This document shows, in pieces, positions 1-9,145 of a stretch of DNA of 64,000 bases. Source of the DNA: UBA6168 sp964573725 (lineage in GTDB: Bacteria; Bacteroidota; Bacteroidia; Chitinophagales; Saprospiraceae); the NCBI GenBank assembly GCA_964573725.1, contig CAZNLJ010000006.1:1-64000 (forward strand). Reading direction: 5' to 3'. The position numbers and the translations under genes are program-made. Under the pieces are notes generated by a model, which saw nothing but the letters and a program-made list of their open reading frames with translations, was not told the origin of the DNA and did not search any database. Every line of letters begins with the position of its first letter. The stretch's first letter is position 1.

Positions 1-238
1 TTTGGTGGACGTACGTCCCGTCGCCGGCGTTTACTAAACCTTGGGGGTTTGGTGGACGTACGTGCCGCCAGAAAACGTTTACCAAACCTTGGAGGTTTAG
101 TAAACGTAGGTTGCGTCCGAATTCCCGATCCAATGGATTCCTCGCGCGGGGCAGCAGCCGTTCACCAAAGGCTTTGCGGTTTGGTGGACGTACGTCCCGT
201 CGCCGGCGTTTACTAAACCTTTGAGGTTTAGTAAACGT
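1..238. repeat. Array of a 14-bp motif in alternating orientation
   Basis: Nine copies of a motif close to GGTTTRGTRRACGT lie within 238 bases and alternate in direction. Forward copies are at 1-12 (cut by the window edge), 46-59, 94-107, 178-191 and 225-238. Reverse copies are at 28-40, 75-88, 158-171 (degenerate) and 207-219. Neighbouring copies form hairpins; 75-107 and 207-238 are near-perfect stems with five-base loops. The 42-base stretch at 1-42 is repeated exactly at 180-221. No ORF here looks real. The array may continue left of the window. Possible roles are a REP-like palindromic element, a protein-binding array or a transposon end; the sequence does not decide. Confidence 0.75.
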
Positions 239-283
239 AATTCCAATTCCGAAAAAACAGCCCCCCATCCCTCCATAGGCCGT

Positions 284-403
284 CCCATCCCAGTCCATCC
301 TTCAAATCATATGGAAATCCCAGTCCAAAACAGCCCCAGTCCAATACCTCCCAAACCCCCATCCCAGTCCATCCTTCAAATCATATGGAAATCCCGGTCC
401 AAA
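284..403. repeat. Direct repeat of 46 bases, period 74
   Basis: The segment 284-329 recurs at 358-403 with one mismatch (A versus G in cccRgtcc). The spacer between the copies is also rich in the CCCAGTCCA word. The strand is very poor in G, so the region is compositionally unlike the surrounding genes. Nothing here looks coding. Confidence 0.8.
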
Positions 404-815
404 CACAAACCCCGCCCATTTCAAGGCAGGTCGCCGCACATTGACAAGTCAAATTGCTAGCAAAAAACAGAAAATCAGATTGTTATAATTTCCGATCCGG
501 TAGTGTCAAGGTGTGGGGAATGCGGTTTACAGCCCGATGCCGCGACGGTGCGAATCAGGAATGGATACAGGATTCCCATCCGGTAGACATTGGCTGCGGC
601 AATCCCGGCAGGTCGGGGACACATGGACCGGACCGGTTGCGAAACCGATGGGCTGGGGGGCGATTTGCCGATAGACGCCAAGTTTTTATCTTTACCTTGT
701 CTTTATCTGGTAGCATGCAAGGTCAGATCGACGGCTCGCCATCGGCCGTTGATGGGCCAAGTGTCGGAAGCAGGTTACCGGAGCGCAAATATTCGGAAGC
801 ACCTTGTCCCAACGT
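404..815 (+). other. Non-coding leader region before the hybrid sensor
   Basis: No credible gene is seen. The stretch 440-490 is AT-rich. A candidate promoter for the downstream regulator is noted separately at 664-694. Confidence 0.5.
664..694 (+). promoter_or_regulatory. Candidate Bacteroidota promoter for the hybrid sensor
   Basis: TTTG at 664-667 and TATCTTTA at 687-694 are separated by 19 bases. The Bacteroidota consensus is TTTG/TTG-N19-TAnnTTTG, so the -7 box misses one base. It would give a leader of about 115 bases before the ATG at 816. Confidence 0.4.
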
Positions 816-3800
816 ATGCCGGGAAGACGGATAAATACCATTTGCTACGTCCTGTTGCTGGCACTGTGCGCGTACCGTCCAGTTTCGGGGCAAACCTTCG
901 TGACGGATGTAGAGACGTACACCCCGGAGCAAGGCCTGCCCCACCGGGAGGTGATCACCCTCCACCGGGACAGCCGCGGATTCATCTGGTTGGGTACCAA
1001 AAAGGGGCTCAGCCGCTTCGACGGATACGGTTTCCGGAATTTCAACCAGGATACGGACAGCTTCGCCGCAGCGGAAATCTGGGACATACAGGAGGATTCG
1101 GCCGGTTTCTTCTGGCTGTTGCCTTTTCCCCCTTCCGGGATATTCCGCTTTGGCATCCCGGCACCCGCCGGCAAAGTTCCCTGAAACAGGAAATCCCCCT
1201 TTTGTCCAGGATGCCCGAAACGGGTGTGCACGACTGGTATTTCTTTCCGGAGGGTGCCTCCTTCGCCGCCGTTCATACTTCGGATACCGCTTATCTGGCT
1301 TGTTGGCAAAACCGGCGCTTCCGGCGCATCCCAACCCCCGGTATCCGGCATTTACAGCTGATCCGTGCGGACCGTTCCATATGGGCGGTGGCCGACAGCA
1401 ACCGGTTGGTGGAGCTGGACCGGAACGGCAGGCTGCTCCGCACACACAGCCGGGGTGCGGGCATGCTCCATGTGAACATATCGGCGCAACCGCGAAGTCC
1501 CCGCTTCATTTTCAAAGATGAAAAAGGAACCTGGCTACGGGACGAAACCGGTGACATCCGGCGCTTGCCAGGGGATTTCCGATCTCCCGCCTTGTTGCCC
1601 GGTGCGGATGTACCCGCATTGGGGGAAGACCTCATCCTGGATAACAACCGGATTTACCGCCTTGACGGATCCCTGGTCCTCGACCTGGAGCCGGATTGGC
1701 CTTTCATCGGGAATCTGTATTATCGTTGTGCCTTGTTTGACGAACTGGGCAACTTATGGCTGGGCAAGAATTTCGGCCTGACAAAAGTGGCCCTCCGGCG
1801 GAATAAGTTTACACAGTATCTGTGGAAGGATCCTGCCATCCTCAAAAAAGGATTTTCCATCCGGGGTATCCTGCCGAAAGGCGATGCATTGTATTATTGT
1901 GCCGAAGCGAAGGGATTCTTCCGGCTGGACCTATCCACGGGAACTACGGAAAAAATCCTGACAAGTGGGTTTCCTTACAACAATTTTTATGCACTCGCCC
2001 GGTTGAGGGATGGGAATCTGGTGGTCGGACACCAGGATGCCCTTACAATCCTGGATGGACAAGGCCGTCCTTTGGAAACCTTACCGGTACCCGCCGCGGT
2101 GCTGTCCGTCCATCCGCATTCGGAGAATCTGGTCTGGTTGGGTACGGACCTGGGTATCTACCGCCTGGAGCGCGCCGACAGGAAGCTGACGCCGTTCCGG
2201 CCGGCCGGTGATTTCGTCGGCTTGTCCCAAGCCGCCGTCTATTCCTTCCGGACCTTGCGCGACGGGCGGGTCGGGGTGGCGACATCGGCCGGTTTTTTTG
2301 TCCTGGAAGCTGATTTTACGCCGGTTTTCCGCTTTTCCCGACAAGGGGCCGGTCCGTTTTATATTCCGCATGACGATGTGCTGCACTTCCACGAGGATTG
2401 GAACGGCGACATTTGGCTGGGAACAAACGGCCATGGGTTGGTATGGCTGCCACATGGTCGGGTCGGTCGACCCGGGGAGCAGCCGCACCAGGTGGCGCCA
2501 CCGGAAGTCTTCCGATTGGCCAACACGTCCAACAGCCTCGACGATGTCGTCTATGCGGTGTATCCGGAAGGGAACGACCACCTGTGGCTGAGCACCAACA
2601 ACGGAATACTCCGATTTGACAAAAAGTCCGGGGCGGTCCGCAGATATTCGGAGCAGGATGGCATCACCTACCGGGAGTTCAACAAGATCTCCCACTGCCG
2701 GGACGACCGGGGTATCCTTTACTTCGGCGGCCTGAACGGTATCACCGCCTTCCATCCCGGGCAGCTCGCCGAAGCGCGGGACACCACGGACCTGCCGCTT
2801 GTCGTCGCCCATTTCCGAAAATTTTCAGCGGACGGAAAACAGCAGGAGGAGGACGGCAGCGACCTCTTCCGGCACAGCGGTATTGTGCTGGATCCGGCGG
2901 ACCGCCTGGTCGAGCTCGACCTGGCACTGCTGGGCTACAGCCAGGTCCAGGATATCCGGTACCACTGGAAATTGGATGGGCTCGACAAGGAATGGAACCG
3001 TACGGACAATCGGACCCTGCGGATCGGCCGGCTGCCCTTCGGCGACTACCGGCTTCGCATCCGGGCCCAGGCCGGCAGCGGACTATGGTCGTCGAGGACC
3101 CTGGACATACCCGTCCGGGTACGCCGGCCCTTCTACCTGCAGGTCTGGTTTATCCTGGGCTGTACAGCCTTGTTGCTGTTGCTCGTATGGCAGTACACCC
3201 GGTACCGTACGGTCCTGTTGCGCCGGCAGCGGGACAGCCTGCAGGCGCAGGTTGCCCGCCGGACCCGGACCATCGAGAATCAGGCGGCGGCGCTGCGCAG
3301 CCTGGACCAGCTGAAAACCCGATTTTTTACCAACATCAGCCATGAACTGCGTACGCCGCTGAGCTTGTTGCTGGGTCCGGCCGACAGCCTGCTGCAACAA
3401 CCGCATTGGCCGGACAAGGAACGACGCCTGTTGGGATTCATCCGGCAGAATATCGGCCACCTGCTGAACCTGGTCAACGAAATCCTCGAGTTGGCCAAGC
3501 TGGAGGACGGCCGCGTGGAAGTCCGGGACGAAGTGCTCGACCTCGCCTTGTTTTTCCGCCGTCTCCACGCCCAGTTCAGCTCCGCCGCAGACAGCCAATC
3601 GGTCCGCCTCCGGTTGGAATACCTGGCCGATCCGACCCTGCATATCCGGACAGATCGCCGGAAATTCGAGAAAATCATCCATAATTACCTCGCCAACGCC
3701 CTGAAATTCACGCCGTCCGGAAAAATCGTGCAGCTTCGGGTCGAGGAAACACCCGGGCACCTGGTCATCCGGGTGACGGACGCAGGGCCCGGCATACACC

Positions 3801-4870
3801 CCGAGGACCTGCCGCATGTCTTCGACCGCTTCTTCCAGTCGAAGCGGGACGGCCACGCCGCAGCGGGGGGGACCGGTATCGGGTTGTCGATTTGTCGGGA
3901 ACTGGCGAATCTGCTCGGCGGGGAAGTGGGGGCGGAAAGCCAGGTCGGTTCGGGAAGCACCTTTTTTCTCCGCTTGCCCAAACAGGTCATCGCCCCGGCG
4001 GGGATGCCCGCCGAGGCGGTGGACAGCGAGGCCCCGGAAGCGCTTAAATACCGGGTCCCCGACATGCCGGCACCCGAAGATCCGGCGGCGTCCGGTCCGG
4101 CCGACCGGCAGCAGGTGCTGATGGTGGAGGACAATGCCGACCTGCGGGCCTATATCCGGCTGCTGCTGGCGGACGATTACCAGGTCACCGAGGCAAGAAA
4201 CGGTCGGGAAGCCTGGCAGCTGCTCGAAGGAGGCTTCCGCCCCGACCTCATCCTGTCCGACCTGATGATGCCGGAAATGGACGGCATGGAACTGTTGAAA
4301 ATGGTAAAGGGAAAGGCCGGCTGGAGACAAGTCCCCTTCCTTCTCCTCACGGCCCGCTCCGATCCGGATATCCGACTCAGGGCCTTGCGGACCGGGGTGG
4401 ATGATTATTTGACGAAGCCCTTCCTGGAGCAGGAACTGTTGGTAAGGCTGGAGAAGCTGCTGGAGCTTGGGCGGGAGCGGACGGCCGCGCGGCAACTGTC
4501 GGAATCCGACCCGGCCGATGGGCAGGAAATTCCGGCGGCCGGTCTTTCGGAGTCCGATGCGGCCTGGTTGGAGGAAGTGGAGGCACTTTTCCGACGGAAT
4601 ATCTCCAATCCGTACTTCTCGGTCGAGGAGGCCGCCCGCGAACTGTACTTGAGCGACCGGCATCTGACCCGCCGGATGAAGTTGCTCGTCGGTTTGACCC
4701 CCAACCTGTACTTGCGGGAGTTGCGCCTGGTGCATGCCAGGGACCTGCTGGTCCGGAAGGAAGTGCAGACAGTCAAGGAGGCCTGTATCGTGGTCGGTTT
4801 CCAAAAAGTGCAGCATTTTTCCCGGCTGTTCCAGGAGCGGTTCGGGGTGGGGCCCGCTCATTACTTATGA
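816..4870 (+). CDS. Hybrid two-component sensor/AraC regulator, frameshifted
   Basis: Membrane hybrid histidine kinase that would sense a periplasmic ligand, often a glycan breakdown product, and act on DNA in the same polypeptide. The ATG at 816 starts a signal peptide (MPGRRINTICYVLLLALCAY). About 1351 residues are expected: two-component propeller repeats (about 30-690), Y_Y_Y domain (about 695-765), one membrane helix near nt 3140-3200, HisKA with NISHELRTPLS (His near nt 3340), HATPase with GTGIGLSI, a receiver with phospho-Asp in LILSDLMMPEMDG and Lys in LTKPF, and a C-terminal AraC helix-turn-helix. The first ~105 codons are in one frame and the rest in another. The switch falls at about 1117-1175, where TTTTCCCCC at 1124-1132 fits loss of one base. 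Either a real inactivating mutation or a sequencing error. No SusC/SusD or glycosidase cluster is adjacent, so the target is unknown. Confidence 0.85.
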
Positions 4871-5234
4871 CAGGGCGGCATATTCGGCCGGCAGGGCGGA
4901 ACGGCTTGCGGACGCATCCGGGTAAAAGGGCTCCCGAACGACAAAAAAAGGACCTGCCGGTTGTCTGCTTCGCAAATGTTGTGCAATTTGCCGTACGGGG
5001 CGGCACAAGACGGCCTGCACCCGCAACAAGACGCCCTCTGGCGGCCGGCTGTTCCAAAGCCTTTCCCATCACGATGGAACGGATATCCATTCTCAAGAAA
5101 ATTGGGTGTCCGGACAAACTCGTGCCCGGCGTTTCCTCCGCCGATGCCTTCCGTCGGGGAAGTATACGGTCGGTCGACCTCCTCCCGGTTCCGGCCACCG
5201 GACGGAAAGGGAACCGAATCAAAGCCAAACGTAA
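4871..5234. other. Intergenic region, no gene seen
   Basis: The 364 bases between the hybrid sensor and the Fe-S protein hold no credible ORF, no strong terminator hairpin and no good match to the Bacteroidota promoter. Confidence 0.5.
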
Positions 5235-6578
5235 ATGGGACTTCAACCGTTCATCTTCATCCTCGTCGCCGCCGGCAGCCTGGGGATGGCCTACCGCAGT
5301 TTCAGCCTTATCCGCCGCAACATCCGCCTGGGGCGGGAAGCGGAACCATCGACCGGTTGGCGCTCGGGGCAAGCCTGGCGGAACGTCCTGCTCATCGCTT
5401 TCGGCCAACGGAAGATGTTCAAGAAGTGGCTGCCGGCCGTCCTGCACCTCTTCGTTTATGTAGCCTTCCTGCTGACACAGGTGGAGCTGTTGGAAATCTT
5501 TGCAGATGGCATCACCGGTCGCCACCGTGTCTTTTCGGAGGCCTTGGGTTCTTTTTATACCTTCCTCATCAGCTTCATTGAAGTGCTCAGCCTCCTGGCC
5601 CTGGTGGCGACCTTCGCGTTCCTGTACCGCCGGAATATCCGCCGGATCTATCGGTTCCGGCAGCCGGAAATGGCGGGTTGGCCCGGTATGGACGGCAACC
5701 TGATCCTGTTGGGGGAAATCCTGCTGATCGCCGGTATCTTCAGCATGAACGGGGCGGATATGGTGTTGCAGGCCCGCCAGGTGCCGGGGTATCCCCTGAC
5801 CGGGGATTTCGCCGTCAGCGCCATCCTGGGGCCGGCAATCTTCGGTAATCTGCCGGTGGAGACCCTGCAAGTTGTCGAACGGGCCGGCTGGTGGCTCCAC
5901 TTGCTGACCGTCCTCGCTTTCCTCAATTACCTGCCGCTTTCCAAACACCTCCACATCCTGCTGGCCTTCCCGAATACCTATTTCGCCCGCCAGACGGCAC
6001 AGGGTGCCGTACGCAACATGCCCGATGTCCAGCGGGAAGTCTCGGCCATGCTGTTCCCGGAACTGGCCGCTCCCTCCGATGAAGCCCCGACCGGTAAAGA
6101 TCCCGTATTCGGCGCACGCGATGTGTTCGACCTGGGTCGTAAAAACCTCCTGGATGCCTACACCTGCACGGAATGCGGACGGTGTACGGCCGCTTGCCCG
6201 GCCAACCTGACCGGAAAAAAACTGTCCCCGCGGAAGATCATGATGGATGTACGCGACCGCCTGGAGGAGGTGGGCCGGCGGATTGACGGACGGGATGGGT
6301 ATGCACCCCGCCCGGCGGAAGGCTATGAGGACGGCAGGTCCCTGTTCGATTACATCTCCGCCGAAGAACTACAGGCCTGCACCACCTGTCAGGCTTGTGT
6401 GGAGGCCTGCCCGGTGCTGATCAACCCCATGGACATCATCCTGCAGTTGCGACGGTACCAGATATTGATGGAAGGTGCCGGTCCGTCGGACTGGCTCCCG
6501 CTCTTCAACAGCTTGGAAAACAGCCAGGCGGCTTGGTCCATCCCCACCGCCCGCGATGCCTGGCGTTCCTCGATGTGA
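5235..6578 (+). CDS. Membrane Fe-S oxidoreductase (HdrC/NarI-like, two 4Fe-4S)
   Basis: 447-residue electron-transfer protein. The N-terminal ~270 residues hold about five hydrophobic helices resembling a small cytochrome-b-like (NarI-type) membrane domain. The C-terminal part carries two 4Fe-4S clusters: CTECGRCTAACP (near residue 310) and CTTCQACVEACP (near residue 383), each CxxCxxCxxxCP. Bacteroidota proteins of this build are usually annotated as (Fe-S)-binding proteins and are commonly followed by a CCG-domain (HdrB-like) partner. No such gene follows here, since the next ORF is on the other strand 339 bases on. The donor and acceptor cannot be read from the sequence. The start at 5235 is the first ATG before the hydrophobic N-terminus. 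Confidence 0.85.
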   Translation: MGLQPFIFILVAAGSLGMAYRSFSLIRRNIRLGREAEPSTGWRSGQAWRNVLLIAFGQRKMFKKWLPAVLHLFVYVAFLLTQVELLEIFADGITGRHRVFSEALGSFYTFLISFIEVLSLLALVATFAFLYRRNIRRIYRFRQPEMAGWPGMDGNLILLGEILLIAGIFSMNGADMVLQARQVPGYPLTGDFAVSAILGPAIFGNLPVETLQVVERAGWWLHLLTVLAFLNYLPLSKHLHILLAFPNTYFARQTAQGAVRNMPDVQREVSAMLFPELAAPSDEAPTGKDPVFGARDVFDLGRKNLLDAYTCTECGRCTAACPANLTGKKLSPRKIMMDVRDRLEEVGRRIDGRDGYAPRPAEGYEDGRSLFDYISAEELQACTTCQACVEACPVLINPMDIILQLRRYQILMEGAGPSDWLPLFNSLENSQAAWSIPTARDAWRSSM

Positions 6579-6917
6579 GCGCCGGAATTCCGACCGCCGT
6601 CGCCGGGCGGGGTGTAATCCGACTTCCGCGTATTCCGACCTTTCCTGCGCAGCGGGAGTCGACCGACCGGGTAGGGACCCGGTGAGCTCCTTCCGTCCCC
6701 GAAGCCACAGGTGCCTGCCGTCCGAATGCGCTTGTGGTGCCTGTGCCCGCCATCGTCCCTTGACCATCCTTCCGGCCTCCGAAAGGAGGACGATCGGAAT
6801 ACCGCTTGCGCTCCGCCGGAAGGGCGGTAAGACGGTACCCCTGCTTGCTGCGGATGCGGCGGGGAAGAAAAGACCGGCTTGTCCGGTGGAAACAGCTGCG
6901 ACAGGATCATCCCCCGC
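6579..6917. other. Intergenic region, no gene seen
   Basis: 339 bases between convergent genes. I see no credible ORF and no clear terminator. The Fe-S partner gene that might be expected here is missing. Confidence 0.5.
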
Positions 6918-7343
6918 TTACTCCTCCGGCCGGATGATTTGCCGGATCCCTTCCGTATAAGCGTACAAACGGGCATCGTCCACCTTGGGAAGGATAACGG
7001 TCCGTAGGAATTGGAGGGCCGCTTCCCGGGAGGAAAAGCGGCAGGTGATGAGGTAAGAGTAGCCGCCTTGGGACAGCTTCTCGTATTTGATGTTACCGAA
7101 TTGCCGGAAAATCGGGTCGGTCCGGGTCAGCGGGTCATCCGAATAGGCCACCTCGATGGCATATCCGTTGAACAGTTGCGGAAGTTTCTTGTAGTGGCGG
7201 TATGTGGTGGTACGGGTCTCCGCCGGCCGGTCGGTGTAAGAATCCAGGGCGGCGAACGGTTCCCCCCAGGCCGAGGATTGGGCTTGGCCCGCAAAGGTAA
7301 GGAAGGTGAAAAAGAGCAGAAAGGGGAGTGTTTGTTTGTCCAT
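6918..7343 (-). CDS. Exported SPOR-like hypothetical protein
   Basis: 141 residues starting with a clear signal peptide (MDKQTLPFLLFFTFLTFAG, cleavage likely after GQA). The mature part contains IEVAYSDDPL, YEKLSQGGYSYLI and FSSREAALQFL, a pattern of a short strand, a GGY/F turn and a helix that recalls SPOR-type peptidoglycan-binding domains, but the match is weak. It would sit in the periplasm. It stands alone, with no co-directional neighbour close by. The family is not recognised with certainty. Confidence 0.65.
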   Translation of the reverse strand: MDKQTLPFLLFFTFLTFAGQAQSSAWGEPFAALDSYTDRPAETRTTTYRHYKKLPQLFNGYAIEVAYSDDPLTRTDPIFRQFGNIKYEKLSQGGYSYLITCRFSSREAALQFLRTVILPKVDDARLYAYTEGIRQIIRPEE

Positions 7344-7522
7344 TCTTTATGGATTATGTTTTAAATACATGTAAAAATCATGCCATGTTTTGCCCGGGAC
7401 CGGTTCGGCCGGGACGACGCTCCGCCGTACCGGCAGCATTCGGGGTTTGCCAGGCGGGCAGACGACGGTGTAATCCGGTCCCGGGCACGAAAATGTATTG
7501 TTATGGAATTCCGGGATGTCCT

Positions 7523-7699
7523 TTAGGGGTGTCGGTCTTGTCGGGCGGCGGCGGAATCTTTCCGACCGCCGCCTTTGGGAAAGGGTGGGGGAGCGCCGTC
7601 CTTGCCGGAGGATGGGGTGGAGGGGGCCGGTCGGGTGCCGATGGTGAATAAGAGCAAGCCCAACACGAGGATGGCCAACAGGATTACAATTTGTTTCAT
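7523..7699 (-). CDS. Small single-pass membrane protein (58 aa)
   Basis: A short ORF from ATG at 7699 to TAA at 7523. It encodes MKQIVILLAILVLGLLLF, a strongly hydrophobic helix directly after one Lys, followed by a Pro/Ser/Gly-rich and then basic tail. The amino-acid pattern (membrane helix plus disordered tail) is more gene-like than the shadows around it. No strong ribosome-binding site is visible, which is common in Bacteroidota. Function unknown. Confidence 0.4.
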   Translation of the reverse strand: MKQIVILLAILVLGLLLFTIGTRPAPSTPSSGKDGAPPPFPKGGGRKDSAAARQDRHP

Positions 7700-8520
7700 G
7701 GTGTGTGGTATACTATGTTCATGTTCCTACCGCGCGCAATCCGAAGGACGGAAGCGCTTTCCCGGGAATGGATCGGGTTCCACGGGGACGGAAGGCCGGA
7801 TGACCGGAGCTATTCCGTGGGTGTAGTTTTCTTGTATGGTGAATGGTCCCGGCGGGCGGGCTGCCGCCGTCGCGGCGGCATGCGGAAGTTGATGCGGAAT
7901 CGGATGGTTGGTGCCGGCCGTCGGGCCGGTGGGAAAGGTGCTTGTTGTGATCGGTCGGCGGGAGGGGCATCTGGTAGGGACTACCAGGGCAGCCCTGCTT
8001 TCTTTCCGCGTTGCAAACATATGAAAAAATAAAATTTGAACGGCGGATACAAATGAAAAAAAATAAAATATAATTCTATCCACAGCACAATCGGTGGACC
8101 CGAGCGGCGTCTTTTCCGATGGAAGTGTGGGTGTTATGGTTCCTGGTCCCTCCGCCCGTATCCCCGAGCCGGCTGCCGGTCGCAAGCAGGAAGGCTGGCG
8201 GCGTCCGGTATATCCGTTACCCGGAAATCCTTTTTCAATGACCGCTTGGGGGCATACCGCCACCCCGGACCCGGACCGGGCGGGAAGCGGCGGACATTCC
8301 CGCGAAGGGACCGACCGGACAAGCTGCCGCCCCGCTGCCGGCAATCGGATACCGGTGCCCCGCGGGAGTCTCCTTTGCTTCCGATGGGGTTCCAGCCGGG
8401 GAAACCACGGCCGTGGCAAGCCTGCGGTTGTACCCCGGCGGACCGATAACCCCGGGTAAGCGGGGCTGCCCGCCGGGCAATCGGGACCGGAAAGGGTCCG
8501 GTTCAAATTTTTTGCTCGCG
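7700..8520. other. Intergenic region with AT-rich island
   Basis: No gene is supported. An AT-rich island lies at about 8017-8085, in strong contrast to the GC-rich surroundings. On the minus strand the box TATGTTTG (8021 down to 8014) matches the Bacteroidota -7 consensus exactly, but no TTG lies 19 bases upstream of it. A hairpin CTGGTAG-TCC-CTACCAG is found on the minus strand near 7972-7988. A transcript from here could serve the small gene at 7523-7699. Confidence 0.4.
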
Positions 8521-8523
8521 CAG

Positions 8524-8553
8524 TTTGGAAATGCGATTAGTTTCCTATTTTTG
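8524..8553 (+). promoter_or_regulatory. Promoter of tRNA-Leu
   Basis: TTTG at 8524-8527 and TATTTTTG at 8546-8553 (perfect TAnnTTTG) with an 18-base spacer. Transcription would begin around 8560, about 20 bases before the tRNA. Confidence 0.75.
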
Positions 8554-8577
8554 CGAACCCAATTAAAAATTGGAAAT

Positions 8578-8661
8578 ACCCACGTGGCGGAATTGGTAGA
8601 CGCGCTACTTTGAGGGGGTAGTGTCCGCAAGGATGTGCTGGTTCAAATCCAGTCGTGGGTA
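8578..8661 (+). tRNA. tRNA-Leu (anticodon GAG)
   Basis: An 84-base type II tRNA. The acceptor stem pairs ACCCACG (8578-8584) with CGTGGGT (8654-8660) and A8661 is the discriminator. The D arm contains AATTGGTAGACGC. The anticodon stem CTACT/GGTAG encloses the loop TTGAGGG, giving anticodon GAG, which reads CUC and CUU. A long variable arm (TGTCCGCAAGGATG) is typical of leucine tRNAs, and the T loop is TTCAAAT. CCA is not encoded (ACC then G follows). Confidence 0.95.
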
Positions 8662-8662
8662 C

Positions 8663-8713
8663 CGAAAAAAAAGGGCTGTTTCACCGGCGTGCGAGGTGAG
8701 ACAGCCCTTTTTC
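8663..8713. terminator. Bidirectional rho-independent terminator
   Basis: GGGCTGTTTCACC (8673-8685) pairs with GGTGAGACAGCCC (8695-8707), with one internal mismatch. The stem is preceded by a run of A and followed by TTTTT, so it can end both the tRNA transcript on the plus strand and the hyp operon on the minus strand. Confidence 0.9.
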
Positions 8714-8770
8714 CTTTCCTGGCCGGCCCGTCGCCGTACCGGTTTCCTTTCCTTACCGGCTGGTCTGCCG

Positions 8771-9025
8771 TCATCCTTCCTCGGCCCCTTCCTCCGTCTC
8801 CCCGATGGCCGAAAGATACGCGAGGGTTTCCCGGGCGGCCGATTCGTCCATGACCTCGATGGCGATACCGGCATGGACCAGCACATAGTCGTCGATCCGG
8901 GCCTCGGGCACGAAGGCGAGGCTGACCAGCTTGCGCACGCCGCCGAAGTCTATCTTACCTTGTCGGAAGCACAGCTCCCGGCTTTCCGTTATCTGGATGA
9001 TTTTTCCCGGTATGGCCAGACACAT
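8771..9025 (-). CDS. hypC: Hydrogenase maturation factor HypC/HybG
   Basis: 84-residue chaperone that, with HypD, carries the Fe(CN)2CO group to the large subunit of [NiFe]-hydrogenase. The start at 9025 is chosen because the family begins MCLAIPGK, with the conserved Cys at position 2 becoming the iron-binding N-terminal residue; the reading frame is open further upstream but lacks family similarity. The family motifs FGGVRKLVSLAFVP and DDYVLVHAGIAIEVMD are present and the C-terminus is acidic. It lies 120 bases after hypF on the same strand and ends before the bidirectional terminator at 8663-8713, so it is the last gene of the operon. hypD is not adjacent. Confidence 0.95.
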   Translation of the reverse strand: MCLAIPGKIIQITESRELCFRQGKIDFGGVRKLVSLAFVPEARIDDYVLVHAGIAIEVMDESAARETLAYLSAIGETEEGAEEG

Positions 9026-9145
9026 GACAGTTTTCTTGGCGGATCGGCGGTGAGAGGCGGCGCTCCCGCCGGTCCTGAGGCGCGGACCGTTCTGGAAGGG
9101 CGCAAGCTTCACCGCTTTTCCGGGTTGCGGTTGGGAGGGCGGCGG

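Noticed and set aside
1..240. CRISPR-like array
   Set aside because: Copies alternate in orientation, are only 13-14 bases long and have irregular spacers of 5 to about 50 bases; no cas genes are near.
590..815. Longer N-terminus for the hybrid sensor in the downstream frame
   Set aside because: The translation before about 1140 in that frame is not protein-like, while the other frame gives a signal peptide and a propeller blade from 816.
3083..4861. Long open frame antisense to the hybrid sensor kinase region
   Set aside because: A typical GC-rich antisense shadow: Gln/Pro/Arg-rich, with no domain, opposite a well-supported gene.
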